A stretch of DNA of 64,000 bases from Sebastes aleutianus. Taxonomy: Eukaryota; Chordata; Actinopteri; Perciformes; Sebastidae. The translations under genes were made by a program, and so were the position numbers. The stretch is taken from NCBI GenBank assembly GCA_916700875.1, contig CAKAKS010000038.1:18621326-18685325 (forward strand), given 5' to 3'. Of this stretch, positions 1-11,700 are shown one piece after another. Below the pieces are notes generated by a model that did no database searches, had not been told where the DNA came from, and saw nothing but the letters and a program-made list of their open reading frames with translations. Each line of letters starts with the position of its first letter. The first letter of the stretch is position 1.

Positions 1-850
1 GAAATATGAAGTGCATCCATTGACATGTGTTGCAATAAAAAGCCCATCCATTAAGTTAATACTGACGGATATGACAGTCCCATAACAGCTGTTTAACATT
101 TTACACATTGGGTCCAGAAACTGTGTACAAAGATACACACGCATATGTATGCATGTGCACTCGTATAGGCATTGTTATTATATGCTATTTATGTGGCCTC
201 TTTAGATATAATATCAAAACACGTATATGTTTTCGTTTATATCACAAAAGGTCGATTTTATAACGAGGTCATGCGCGCCCATGTGCGTGCACAAGCCCAC
301 AAACACTAAGATAAACACACAGGAGCTCTTTCATTTTGGGGCTTGGTAATAGTCACATTTTTCGATAACCAAAAAGTGCCATAATTGTTACCTTATTTTA
401 AATATTATCCTAATATTTAGACTGGTGTTGAAAGTAGAAAACCACAAGCCTATATAGAGCAGGGTTTACTGGGAGGACAGCAGCTATACAATGATGTGAA
501 AGGCGTCTCACTGTATATTTCCAGTATCAAGTCTACCTGAAATGCAACGAAGCAAACACCATCACGTTCACAATCGACCATTTACAATGAATCCATTTGC
601 AGGGTTATTATGTAAATGGAATCGTTATTGAATGGCGCTTCCCTGCAGTGTTTGGTTTTATAGCCCTTCCACAATAATCTGTGAAAGCCACATTTGGGAT
701 GTTTTTCGTCAAGCAGTACATGTATTTTCATTCTCCCTCCCAAAAAAAAATTATGGCTTGGTGAGTATAAGAGAAGGGAAGAAGAGAAGTGGTAGGCCTC
801 TCTCGGTTTGTTGCTTATATACCAAACAAAGAGTCCTGGAAGCCTGTGCG

Positions 851-882
851 CGATCAATCTTACTCGCCAAAAGGTCTGACAG
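851..882 (-). promoter_or_regulatory. HOX/PBX bipartite site with nearby MEIS/PREP site
   Basis: On the minus strand 851-860 reads AGATTGATCG, which matches the HOX-PBX bipartite element of the Hoxb1 rhombomere-4 autoregulatory enhancer. A TGACAG core (MEIS/PREP) lies on the plus strand at 877-882, about 16 bp away. The ternary HOX-PBX-MEIS arrangement is established for hindbrain enhancers of paralog groups 1-3. Function here is inferred only from motif and position. Confidence 0.45.
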
Positions 883-2969
883 CTCGGTGCCCTCACAACA
901 CATTTAAGGCTTCTAACTCTCCCCCGGATCAAATGCAGCCAGGAAGCGGCGAGAAACACTGGCCACTCAGATTAGAACCAGTTTTCTGTTCGCAGTTGTA
1001 GACGGGCTGTCGCTGGAGGGATCTTTTATAAGATAAATAAGAATCCATCTACCCGAGATGCGACCATTTCCTTTTTTGAAGGAGGCGGTATTAGTGCGCC
1101 AACGGTGAGTATAGGGCGAAGCAGCTTCTCCACCTGGCTTTTATCTTTGAATTGTGACTGCATTTACACAAAAGACACTATTTGTCGTTTTGGTTTTAGA
1201 CATGCAGTATGTTTGTGAGAGGACCAGACCGTGTGGTGGTGAAGGACAGAGTTGCTAGGGAGAAGAGATGGATGGCTTTTTTTTGGAATTACGCACAGGC
1301 TTTGTGTGCGAGGAAAAGGAGTGGGTGGCGGCATTTAGTGGACCCCAGCCTGTCCTACACACTTGTCTTTACAGCAGGATTGATTTAGGAGCACTTTCCC
1401 ACGGATGGAACACGCAACGAAAAGAAAATACAAATCTTCTGTTTCACTTAAAACGTTATTTATGTGCTACCTGTGTGTATGGGCGCATATGGGTCAAATC
1501 AGCGTCTTGCTGTGCATGCGTGTGCGTGTGCGCGCGTGTGTCTGTGTTGGATGCAGGAATACTCAGCTTTTTTTTTTTTTAACTGTGACACACCATGGTT
1601 CAATTGTTCTAGGTTTCCCTGCTAACCATATGTCAGGGTTACTAATGTTCATGCCCTTTTATATCAATCAGATTGAAAATTATTTCTGGGGAAGAAATAA
1701 TACTGCAGTTAAACACAAAGGCAAATGCACAAAGAGTAAACATGGTACAAAAATGTTTTTTGGTAATTTGATGAGAGAAGTAGAGGGGTCTTTGAGCTAT
1801 GCTAAAACAATGCTTATATTCTTTTGTAAATCTCACATTTTTTCAGAGGAAAGAAAAACAGAGATTTACAAAACGATATACTCATTTAGCTCCATTTGAG
1901 CGTGTATTTTATTTTTTTCAGCAATGCCAGGAATTACTGCAAGCAATTGAAATTAATTATGATTATATATTTTTTTTAAATGTAGAATAATTTCTATGAA
2001 GGCCCTTCATTTGAACAAAATACACACAAAGGAATTCACTGCCGTTTTTCAGCTTTCCACTGATAATTTGCTTTGCTGTAACCATCCTCACAACCGAGGC
2101 TTTCCGTGTTGAACTGGCTTCACGCTCGCATCTGCAAATCTGTAATATAATGAGAGGAATAAGCCCCCGTTACGTTTCTACTTCAGCCTGTATCCTGTGA
2201 CTGACTGCACATATCAGGGAATTATTTTTCAAACGATTTCTCATTTAGCTTGTTGTCTTCTTGCAGAATCTCCACAAGGGCCCGGCTGACATTTTTATTA
2301 TTATGGATGTGCCCACGCAGATGAGAGGCCACCCGAGTTTTCTTCACATCGAATCAAGAAGAGAGGAAAAAAAAAACACAAGTAGCTTTCATTCAATATT
2401 TGACTTTATCTGCGGTCATTTCCCTTTCTGTTATTGAATATTAAATATGGTCACTGGTTTCACAATATTTTGTATGCATAAATATTATATAAATATATAG
2501 ATTTACCAGTTATTATTCAGGGTTTATTATTTAACTATTATTTTTTTATATTGCCAATTGTCTAAAAAATATTTTTTGTTATCACCTCTACTATTCTTAT
2601 ACCGTGATGAATTGTATAACAACAATAACAATATGTAATAATTGGAAAAAACTAGAAATATCTTTTGACATTTTTTTATTTAGGAAACTGTCTTGTATTT
2701 AATTTTGTGATCATGTGAAATGCTTCTGATGTGTGTCTAAATTAAAACTGCAAGGTTTGCTGCAATTATATTTCAATTCTTTTATTTATTTCTTCGAACT
2801 GGAGCAGCGTGGAATGTAATGACATCGAAAAAAAGAAAATTGAAGATGTCTGTTTCTTTTTTTTTTCTTCAAGAAAAAGAAACTGCTAATGTGTGTGTCC
2901 TTCTTTCCACCCTTATTGCATGACTGATTGATTTTACATTCGCTGAGAAAATAAAAACACCTCCTCGGA

Positions 2970-2993
2970 GAAGAAGAAGAAGAAGAAGAAGAA
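2970..2993. repeat. (GAA)n microsatellite
   Basis: Eight consecutive GAA units, in the presumed hoxa3a 3' flank. Confidence 0.9.
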
Positions 2994-3666
2994 ATGGAAA
3001 TGTAGCCTGTAATAGCAACATGGTGTGCTGCTGACTCTGGACTACATGTATGGGCTGGAAAAGGGCCGAGACGCTAATTCAAATAATACCAAAGGACTCT
3101 TTTTTATCTTAACACCGAACAAAATAAATAACATTAAAAAAAAGTCCAATAGAACAACACAAGCAAGGGGAGGTTGCGTGTAAGATCATGACCCTTGTTT
3201 TTGAAAATGTATGTCCCATATAATCCCAACTCGAAGGATCCTTTCACAAGTGCAACAAAATGCAAAACACAATTCTTCAACTGCGGATAAATAAAAGACG
3301 GACAAATTCACATTAAAAAAATGAATAACATATGTTCATAATACCCTGTTTGAGTTTCGATTTTAAAACAAGTTTAAAAAAAAAAAGATTAAATAGGCCT
3401 ATGCATATACTGTTTCCCCCCTCCCTCCCACTCTACAGCCAAGATAAAGGTCTTTGTGAGACAATGACAACGAGCAAATAGAGAAAAAATTCAAGCAAGT
3501 CGTGATTATTTATCCTATACGCTACTTCACACATCAAAACTATAGAGAACATAAACAAAAGCAGAGAGAGAAGGTGGAAGGAGGCGCGGAAACAAAGCGG
3601 TAATGTGTCTGGAGGAGGATGAGAGACAATGGGGCGGAGTGATCCAGAGCGTGCGCCACACAGCTG

Positions 3667-6600
3667 CTACAGATGCGTCAGTTTGGGCGCTTCCTGGATT
3701 CTTCCCTGAGAGTAGTGCGACGTTAGGTCTGTGTACGTCGGTGTCGGATCACACACTCCTCCGTGATGCTGCTGACTGTTGCTGCCCATTGTGATTGCTC
3801 CATTGTAGTCCATGTTTGTGGACGGCGGCGGCGGGTGCGGGAGGTGGGTCAGACCGAAAACAGAGGTCCCAGAGCTGGGCAATGAGTCGATGTAACCTCC
3901 GCCGACATAAATATTGGGGCTGCCCGTTTGCATGTGAGTCCCGTAGTTGGTGCCATTGCCTTGGAGAGGATGCGCGTCATACTCGGGCGTGGCCGAGTCG
4001 GTCCCGGGATACCTCTTCTGGGAGGGCGGGCAGTTGTTCAAAGGAGGTGGGTAAATGCCGTATGCATTTTGATGAGGTTTATTGTAAGACGTCGGTGACT
4101 GGGATTCATAAGGAACACTGTTTACAAGAGAATGCATAGAGTTGAGGTATCCAACACCACCACCAGAGGCAGGTCCCACTGGACTCCGAGGAGACTGTCC
4201 TCCAGGTGAAGGCATCATCCCCACACCTTTCTGATCCTTCTTGTATTTCATCCTGCGGTTCTGGAACCAGATTTTGATCTGTCTCTCGGTGAGGTTGAGC
4301 AGGTTGGCCATCTCCACCCTCCGGGGTCTGCAGAGGTACCGGTTGAAGTGGAACTCCTTCTCCAGCTCCACTAGCTGGGCGCTGGTGTAAGCTGTCCGGG
4401 CCCTCTTCGATGCTGCTGACCCAGGAGGACTCTTGTCTCCGGGGCAACTCTCCACTGTCAAGGGAGGGAGGAGAGGAGGAGGGTGTCAGTAATCAGTAAT
4501 CCATTACAGAAAGAGAGGGAGGGGTATAAAGAGGCAGAGACAGGAGAGGGAGAGTGAAAGTAAAACCGTCTGACAAGATGCTGATAACAGATAAGTTCAG
4601 TTCAGAGGGGGTGGTTTACTAGATAAATATGCCCTGCTCCATATTACTTAAAGGTCCCATATTATGAAAAAGTGAGATTTTCCCATTTTTTTAATTATAA
4701 AGCAGGCTGAAGTCCTATATAAATACTGTGAAAGTATGGAAACACTCAATCTACAGGGAAATACACACAGCCCCGTATTCAGAAACTCTGCATTTGAAAC
4801 AAGCTGTCAGGATTTCTGCCCATTTGTGATGTCACGAATCTACAATATTTAGACCCCTTGACACAATTTTAAACGTAAACATTCAAAATGTGTCCCAGTT
4901 TATTTCCTGGTTGCAGTGTGTATGTGAATGACATCAGCTGACAGGAAGTACACATGGACCCAAGCTGTTGCCTAGCAACGCAATTCTGTTGCAATTCCGT
5001 AAAAAAAATTAGCTAAAACGGAGCGTTTCAGACAGAGGGTGAATACAGGTATATTCAGACTGACAGTATGAGGAAAATAAAGTTGTTTTTTTTAACATTA
5101 CAGCATGTAAACATGGTCTAGTAGAAACACAAAATACAAGTATGAACCTGAAAATTAGCATGATATGGGACCTTTAAATAGGGGTTTCATCATCGACCCA
5201 CTCTCTTCTCCTCCTCCTCCTCCTCCCTCTTTACATGCGTGTGCGTGTACGTTTATGTGTTGCAAACACCTCAACACTTTGATAAATCCACTGCCTACTA
5301 CCAAAGCACAAAGGTTATCATGAGAGTTCCATAAGACAATTAACAATCAGTGTATGGGCCCTGTGTATGTGTGCACGCTACACTAACTACAAGCAAAGAA
5401 ATATAGCTGAAGAATAGTGGGTCAATATTTGATATGAACCAGGTAACCTCAGATTTCCTACTAAAACATTTTGACCCTCATCTCCCCCTGTAGTCAAAGA
5501 GTAGCACACGCGTAATGCAAACACAAGCATTATGTATTCCTCAGGGTGCATGAAGCAGCTCCCTGCCCTCCCTGATAAGCCTCCCCTTCTAAGAGGCTGG
5601 AGCTTGGCTGCAGAATAGCAAGGTGTTGGTCTACTAGCAGCTGTGGCAGGCGGCCAACACTTAATAAATTTCACTACCTGTCGCCCAAACGTGGAGCGAA
5701 AGGAATGCAGCATGACATAACCTGACCCATTAGGTTAGAAACAGAGATGAAAGAGCAGTTAACACGAGGAATACCCATGTATGTAGGTCACTTGCGATAA
5801 CGACTTATTATGGTATGCTCACTTACCAATTCATTTTTTTAAAGGCTAGTTAACTTGATTTATAAACGACTGATTGGTCACGCAGGATTATTGTTTTCTG
5901 TCTGTGCGTAAAACGTGCGTAAAAGGCTTTTCACAAACATTAGCACCTCAACGTGTTGTTAAAAGTGATGAAAACCCCCTCCCAGACATAAATCACAATG
6001 AAAGGCGACATAATGCTTTGCATTTTAAACTGCATTTTAAACTGAGTACATATAACTTAATTAGAAAATGACCTATATATTACAAAATTGAGTACATATA
6101 ACTTAATTAGAAAATGACCTATATATTACAAAATTTAGATTTGGGGTGTTTATTTGCATGGAAAACATAAACCCCCACCCTGGCCCAGCAAGTTTTCCTC
6201 TAATGAAAACATCAGAATCTGGCTTACGTATGTGCGTAAAGCGTGCGTAAAAGAATTTTCATAAATGCTAGCACTTTTACCAGTTGGTAAACATTTATGA
6301 AAACATCTTCCCAATTTAAATCACAATGAAGGGCACTACACGGTTTTGTATTTTAGCTCTTACTGGAGACGACTACCTACAACGTTATTAGAAAATTAAG
6401 CACTTAATTTACAAAATAGAAAGGTCATAAGGTGATGAGCATCTCTGAAATTTTTAAGTTACGTCTACGCAAGTAAACACCCCAAACACAAGTTCCCCAC
6501 TCTGTCCCACCAAGTTTTTCCTCCAATTAAACAGCAGGATCTGGCCTGCGTAGGTGCGTAAAACGTGCGTAAAAGGATTTCCAAACATGTTTGCATTTCA

Positions 6601-9406
6601 ACGTGTTGTTAACAACGAATGAAAAACATAACATTAAAAATAAATTATAATAAGATTAAAGGCACCACCTTGCTTTGCATTTCAAACTTTTACTGTAGGA
6701 AACTTACCCATTTAATTTAAGACAAAGAAGGTCATTGGAAGATAAGCATCTCTTAATTTTTAAGTTGATTTTATGTAAAAAAAAAAAAAACTAAACTCCC
6801 CAACCAGACCCACCAAGACTTCCTGTCATCAAAACTGCAAGGATCTGGCTTAAAACGTGCCAAAAATGTTAGCACATAAATAAAAAATTAAGCCACACAA
6901 CTTTTTTTTTTATTCTCAAGTACTATCCGTACCTAATTGAAATATTACCAACTAAATTTACAAAATAAGAAGTTCATGGGAAGATGAGATTCTCAGATTT
7001 TTTAAAGTTGGCTCTATGTAAATAAATCCCCCCCAAAACAAACCCCCCACTCTGACACACCAAGTCTCCCTCTAATCAAAACAGCAGGACAAACTGAAAC
7101 AACTGTTGTGCATGTTTGTTTGTTGTCTCTCCAGGAACATTATGTGATCAGTGGAGATGCGTGTTTACAGTAGAGGCAGGACAGGTCAGCTGCAGGGCAC
7201 AGGGACAACAAATGGTGGATTCCTTACTTCCAATGTTGAGGCACATGTTTCTTCTACAGTCTATAAACCTTATATTGTATTTATAGTATATCATGTTTGG
7301 GGGATTTTGGAGAATTTCCAAGAAGATACTGACTAAGTCAGTAAAAGATGTGGATGCAATAAAAGAAATACTCTGACTGTGTCACAAAGTTGTTGATTAA
7401 ACTCTGTGGTCATTTTTTTTTGGCTGGGGTTCCTGAATGACTTTAGGATCCCCCAGAGAGAACAAAATATACATATAATGCAATATAATACCACAAACCA
7501 CTGACTTGAAAATGATAAAAAATGAACACCTATTTGACACCGGCACAGAACACATACTGTAAACAATTGCTGTTAATTTACAGCAGGATTTCAACAGTAT
7601 TAACCTGTTATTGCTAAAAACAGTGTTTACTGTTAATACAAAAGAAAACCTGTTAAATTACTTTAACTGAACTATAATGCATTCTTAAAAAACAGCACTT
7701 TACTGCTGATCAACTGTCTAAAGTATCATCAGTAACAGTTTCATGCAGTATGTTTTTAATTCTGGCACCTGATCTGCACATGTGAGGCTTGTATATTGTA
7801 CATGATTGTAAAATCAGTGAATTAGCTCTGTTCTTCACTCACATGTTGTTATGGTTTGCATTCTGTGCTTGTAGCCAGCTGTAGACAGACATTTTGGGAA
7901 GAGTGTCAACAAGTCTATTATAGCCTTTTTCCTAACAAGTGCCTTTAATTGTATTTAGTGTGACTATTCCTATGTCTGTAACCTGCTAAGTCTATTCATC
8001 TAGGCAAAAAATAATGTTGTATGTAAAAAATACAACCTAAATAGTGCATTAAAACAAATCAGTAAGATAATGTAAAAGAAAGGTGAAAAACAGCTATATA
8101 ATGTATCTTTAAACAGTAAAAAAATTCTCCCTCTCTGAAATTAATAAAAAAAAAACAGTATTACAGTATATAATAATGTTAATTTTACAGTAACATAAAG
8201 GCAACCCTGCTGCCAGTTCTTTACTGTTATTTTACTGGGAAATTCCTAACAGTGCACTGAACATTTTGGGGTCATTGTTCTGTTGTGGTTTGCCCCCTAT
8301 AACTCCTATCCCCTTAACCTCACCACCCACCCACACTCCCTGTGTATTGTGTCCTTTTTCAACCAAACTTATGAATACTTAAGTGTTTTTATTACGCAAA
8401 AAAATTGTGGACAGTATTCACTGCGTTCACAGGACTTTCTTTGTGCTCTCTGTCCTAAAAGCTCGGACAAAAATTGGGGAAAGGGCTTTTGCATATTCTG
8501 CACCCTCAGCCTGGAATTTGCTCCAAAATGACCTACAAATCAAGGAGCTGGTATCATTAAACAGTTTTAAATCTAAAACGAAGGCTTTAGAAGCAGACTC
8601 TATGGCATGCCAATGTTTTTAGCTTCCCTTCTTGTACAGCTGACTCCCAGAAAAGTTCCTTTTTGTCCCCCCATTTGTCTTTAGATAGTTCTCTTTTAAT
8701 GCAAATTTTAGTGCTTTTAAGTGTTTGTGAATTGTATTTTATCTCTATTTGTGTCTGCAACTTTTTGTTCTTGCTGCTGACCGTCTTGGCCAGGTCTCCC
8801 TTGAAAAAGAGTTCTAAAGTTCTAAATCTCAATGGGACTAACCTGGTTAAATAAAGGTTAAATAAAAAATAAAAAAAATGTAACTTTCTGGTCAGGGGCT
8901 ATCAAGTGATGTCTGGGTGTTTGAGTGTTTGGGTGTAAAGTACCTGAACTGGAGCTACTGGTGGGTTTCTGCTTGGTGTTCTGACGGGATTCCTTCATCC
9001 AGGGGAAGATGTGTTTGCGAGCAGTAGAGGAGGTCGGTGAGCCGCTCTTGGCACTGGGTTGGCTGGACCCGTTGCTTGTGTTTTGGCTGATAGCACCGGG
9101 GGATTGTGAGGGAGGTGGTGGGCCTGACACCGGCACCTGCGGTTGATTGCTTTCGGGATGAACCTTGGACTGCGCCGCCTGAATGGCTGTGGTCCTGTCG
9201 CAGCTCTCCGCCATCTCCCCCGGCTTCTGCAGAGCCACGGAGCCGTCAGGAGACTGCAGGGAGCAGGCAGGTCGATGGTACTCACTTTCCACATGAGAGG
9301 CCCGGGGATATTGGACCTGATTGGCATCATAACTGAAGCCATTTGCGCTTTGATATGGGTAGCCACTGTAAATTGCGGAGCTGTCGTAGTAGGTTGCCTT
9401 TTGCAT
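3667..9406 (-). CDS. hoxa3a: Hoxa3a homeodomain transcription factor, two coding exons
   Basis: Exons are 9406-8944 and 4454-3667; the spliced frame gives 416 aa. The start is the ATG of MQKATYYDSSAIY at 9404-9406, the conserved Hoxa3 N-terminus; the frame opens slightly upstream, but with TTG rather than ATG. The PBX-binding hexapeptide IFPWMK is at about residues 133-138. The homeodomain is at about 170-229 with the Hox3-specific RRVEMANLLNLTERQIKIWF helix 2/3 and the WFQNRRMKYKK recognition helix. A long C-terminal domain typical of Hox3 proteins follows, containing YESQSPTSYNKP and ending EAPKLTHL. The donor (G|GTACTT) and acceptor (GACAG|TGG) rejoin a split GTG codon. The nuclear protein is expected to pattern rhombomere 5-6 neural crest and pharyngeal arch 3. 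The 4,489-bp intron is loaded with transposons. The proximal promoter has CACGTGAC and CCAAT 80-100 bp upstream of the ATG, and additional far-upstream 5' exons are likely. Confidence 0.97.
4650..5176. mobile_element. MITE with TIR beginning TAAAGGTCCCATATTATG
   Basis: A 527-bp noncoding element in the hoxa3a intron. It begins TAAAGGTCCCATATTATG and ends with the near-perfect reverse complement (CATGATATGGGACCTTTA), one mismatch in 18. There is no transposase frame. The terminal pair is typical of a very common non-autonomous DNA transposon family in percomorph fish; I cannot name the superfamily from sequence alone because target duplications are unclear. Confidence 0.85.
5890..7100. repeat. 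Degenerate tandem repeat, about 320-bp period, about four copies
   Basis: Anchors of the form GTGCGTAAAACGTGCGTAAAAG recur near 5904, 6231, 6552 and (degenerate) 6853, giving periods of about 327, 321 and 301 bp. Each is followed by similar blocks ending in CAGCAGGATCTGGC-like sequence. A short 43-bp tandem copy sits inside the first unit (about 6048-6136). It lies wholly in the hoxa3a intron. Confidence 0.8.
7553..8256. mobile_element. MITE-like element, copy 1 (ACTGTAAACAATTGCTG family)
   Basis: About 700 bp, nearly identical over most of its length and in the same orientation to the element at 44227-44972. Ends are ACTGTAAAC... and ...CTAACAGTGC, a short imperfect inverted repeat (TACACTGT in the better-preserved copy). 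The interior is rich in CAGTA/TACTG motifs, with no coding frame. It lies in the hoxa3a intron, directly before a LINE tail. Confidence 0.75.
8383..8879 (+). mobile_element. 5'-truncated non-LTR retrotransposon (LINE) 3' end
   Basis: The plus-strand frame around 8383-8622 includes RTKIGERAFAYSAPSAWNLL, which matches the C-terminal end of fish LINE reverse-transcriptase polyproteins. Downstream is the familiar fish LINE tail: GGTCTCCCTTGAAAAAGAG, AATCTCAATGGGACTAACC, TGGTTAAATAAAGG, then A-rich sequence. It is opposite to hoxa3a and ends only about 64 bp inside the intron from the splice donor. LINE clade is not assigned. Confidence 0.8.
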
Positions 9407-9484
9407 CTCGCCGTTTCCCAATATTTATTTCAGAAACTGACAGGGTCTTGACACCCTTGTAGAATAACATTGGCACCCCGTGGT

Positions 9485-9506
9485 CACGTGACGCCTCTCC
9501 GCCAAT
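9485..9506 (-). promoter_or_regulatory. hoxa3a proximal promoter elements: E-box and CCAAT
   Basis: CACGTGAC at 9485 and CCAAT at 9502, 80-100 bp upstream of the hoxa3a ATG. The same pair recurs at other Hox start regions in this window, with 17-bp spacing here and at hoxa4a. Confidence 0.55.
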
Positions 9507-10643
9507 GGCCTCCTCGGGTGAACCTAGGGTTACAAGAAGCACTGTGAGGAGAAGAAATGGTGGCGATCCATCTTACTTTTCAATACATGGCCTGACACGG
9601 GAGACTATGGAAAGCAAGATAGGGCCAACACTTCTGTAGACTATTACCGTTTACCTTATGGCTTTACACAGGGCACAAAAGGCACGCACTAACCTTGTAT
9701 TACCATCTGTGCCAAACCACATCAAAACAAAAATCTTCAAAAAGCATTTCAGATTTGCCAAATCAATTTTAGGAGCTAACAAGAAACTGCATGACATTTT
9801 AAACGTCTGGGCGTATTAACAATGAAATATAGAGTTACAGAACACCTTTTAAAGAGAAAATGCTGTAGGTAAAAAAAGAAAAGGTGCTTATTAGCGGGTT
9901 ACTACAGAAGGAAATAATATTGTGTTATATTGTTATTGTACCAACAGGGCTGTCAACAGTATTTTCTATTTAGCAGGTGAATGCATTCCATGTGGCCCAC
10001 AAACTTTTAACCCATTTTCACTATGAGTAAAACAAAAAAAAATCTTCTTCCAGTAACAGGATATATCTCAATGCGCTGTGCTTCCTCGGCCACCTGACGC
10101 AAAGCATAAACAACCGCATTCTCTTCCTTTTCTTTTCTTTTCTTTTCTTTTTTTCTTCTTTGCATGCATGCTGCAAGATAAATGGAAGGGCCACGAGGAA
10201 AACCTGAAAAACCGGGCGAGCATCCGTGCATCTCCATGACCACGGTGTGAACTTTTCCCTTGCAGGCCCATAATAATGGCTGGCTGTCGGTGCTGTCTGC
10301 ACGGCGGCCCGTCGCGGTGATATATGGAGGTCAGTGGAGCTCAGAGTGAGCGGACCGGTGAGCAACCGAGCCCGGTATACTCAGGCGGACAGAAACCCGG
10401 CATGGCACAGCTAGAGCCTGCTGCTAAACCGCCATAATTCACGCAGGTAACCATGGGAATCAGCCTCGAAAAGATTATTAGGGGAACTATAAAACCATAA
10501 TAGATACAGATCCACGGGTCATCATCATGGGGAAAATATTTTATGATGTGACATTACTAATGAAATAGTGGAATATTTAATGTGTACTCCCCGTGTTTTA
10601 ATCATTGCCTTTAAAAAAAATAGCAATGCACAATGCACAATGC

Positions 10644-10697
10644 ATAATAATAATAATAATAATAATTATAATAATAATTATAATAATAATAATAATA
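10644..10697. repeat. (ATA)n-rich microsatellite
   Basis: Imperfect run of about 16 AAT/ATA units in the hoxa3a upstream spacer. Confidence 0.9.
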
Positions 10698-11581
10698 CGC
10701 TGCAATACTTTTAAATAAAGTCAATCATTTTCAATGGGCCTACAAATACAATCTTAAGCCTCCCTATTCATTTACTAGTTGGTTGTGAAATCATGCAGTT
10801 ATTTATGTCTGCACACAGATTTAACTATTGCAAGTCGATCCAATCAAGAGACTAAATAACATGAATAAAAACTCAATAAAAATGAATAATAAAAACTCAA
10901 TAAAAAAATAATAAAAATATTTGATTGCAACCCTAACTTCACTTCCAAATAGGCCCTGGTGTTATGTGTCTTGATAGTAAATGTGACCCTATAACATTAA
11001 CAATGTTAATACTGTAGACTGCAATAATAATAATTAAAAAAAAAAAATACTTCCTGATTTCACAATTCATAGGTGCAGCCTATAGTATAGTTCCGGAGCA
11101 GACTACATACCTACAATGCATTTTTTATTTTCATAAAATGAACCCAAAGATATGAAATTAAATCTTAAATGTCGACCAACTCTTGGTTTGTGCAGCCGTG
11201 CAAAGCAAATCAGTGTAAAAATGAGCCCTGAGCTGCTCCTCAACGCAGTTAAACCGCAGACTGAAAGAAGGTGTCTTCGCTCTATATCTGCACTCACGAT
11301 GACCTGGAAAAGATATCAGAAAGCTTTGTGGTGTGTATATCTCCAGGCGAGCCGTTTGCGATAGTCATAAAAGACAGAGAAAGAGAGACAAATGACAGAC
11401 TTTTCTGCGCAGCCCTCTCTGCTGCTCCACGTTAGAAGAGAGAGAAATCTGGCTGCCTGACTCTCTGTGTGTGTGTGAACTCTTCCTGAACCGAGATCTA
11501 AGTCATACGGTGATAAATCACCGCGCGACACACAAACTCCGCCATTTACAACCGAGGGGAGCCTATTTCTGGCCTGCTTAC

Positions 11582-11700
11582 CTTCTCCTCTGACGACGAA
11601 TGCAGAGCACCAGGCGAGATTTTCCTCATTCAGCGGGCGAAATCGATCAAAGCAGTAATCCAGAGGAAAAGTTTAAAGGCAGGGCTGGCTGAGGCTGAGG
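11582..11700 (-). other. Candidate 5' noncoding exon of hoxa3a (donor only)
   Basis: On the minus strand a strong donor (GAGAAG|GTAAGC) ends an exon-like GC-rich stretch at 11582. The upstream limit is unknown; the CAG run and GC-rich flank to about 11720 could be the first-exon start. The next Hox exon downstream on this strand is hoxa3a exon 1, where CCCTAG|G near 9525 is a possible acceptor. Noncoding upstream exons are known for vertebrate Hox3 genes; this one is inferred. Confidence 0.3.

Larger units (their letters stand above)
1..3666. other. hoxa2a/hoxa3a intergenic region and hoxa3a 3' flank
   Basis: No homeobox or convincing coding region is seen here on either strand; the open frames are short and AT-rich. 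The right part must contain the hoxa3a 3' UTR, since that gene is transcribed leftwards and stops at 3667. The region between about 780 and 1120 is less AT-rich than its surroundings and holds a HOX/PBX plus MEIS-type site pair. A second such island at 2270-2350 holds a KROX20-like site. Simple repeats are limited to a GAA run at 2970-2993 and short poly-A/T tracts. Position in the cluster makes hindbrain or pharyngeal enhancers for hoxa2a/hoxa3a plausible, but that is inference. Confidence 0.6.

Noticed and set aside
1405..1899. 164-aa plus-strand frame in the hoxa2a/hoxa3a spacer
   Set aside because: Low-complexity composition, includes a GT repeat and T-run, no domain or splice context.
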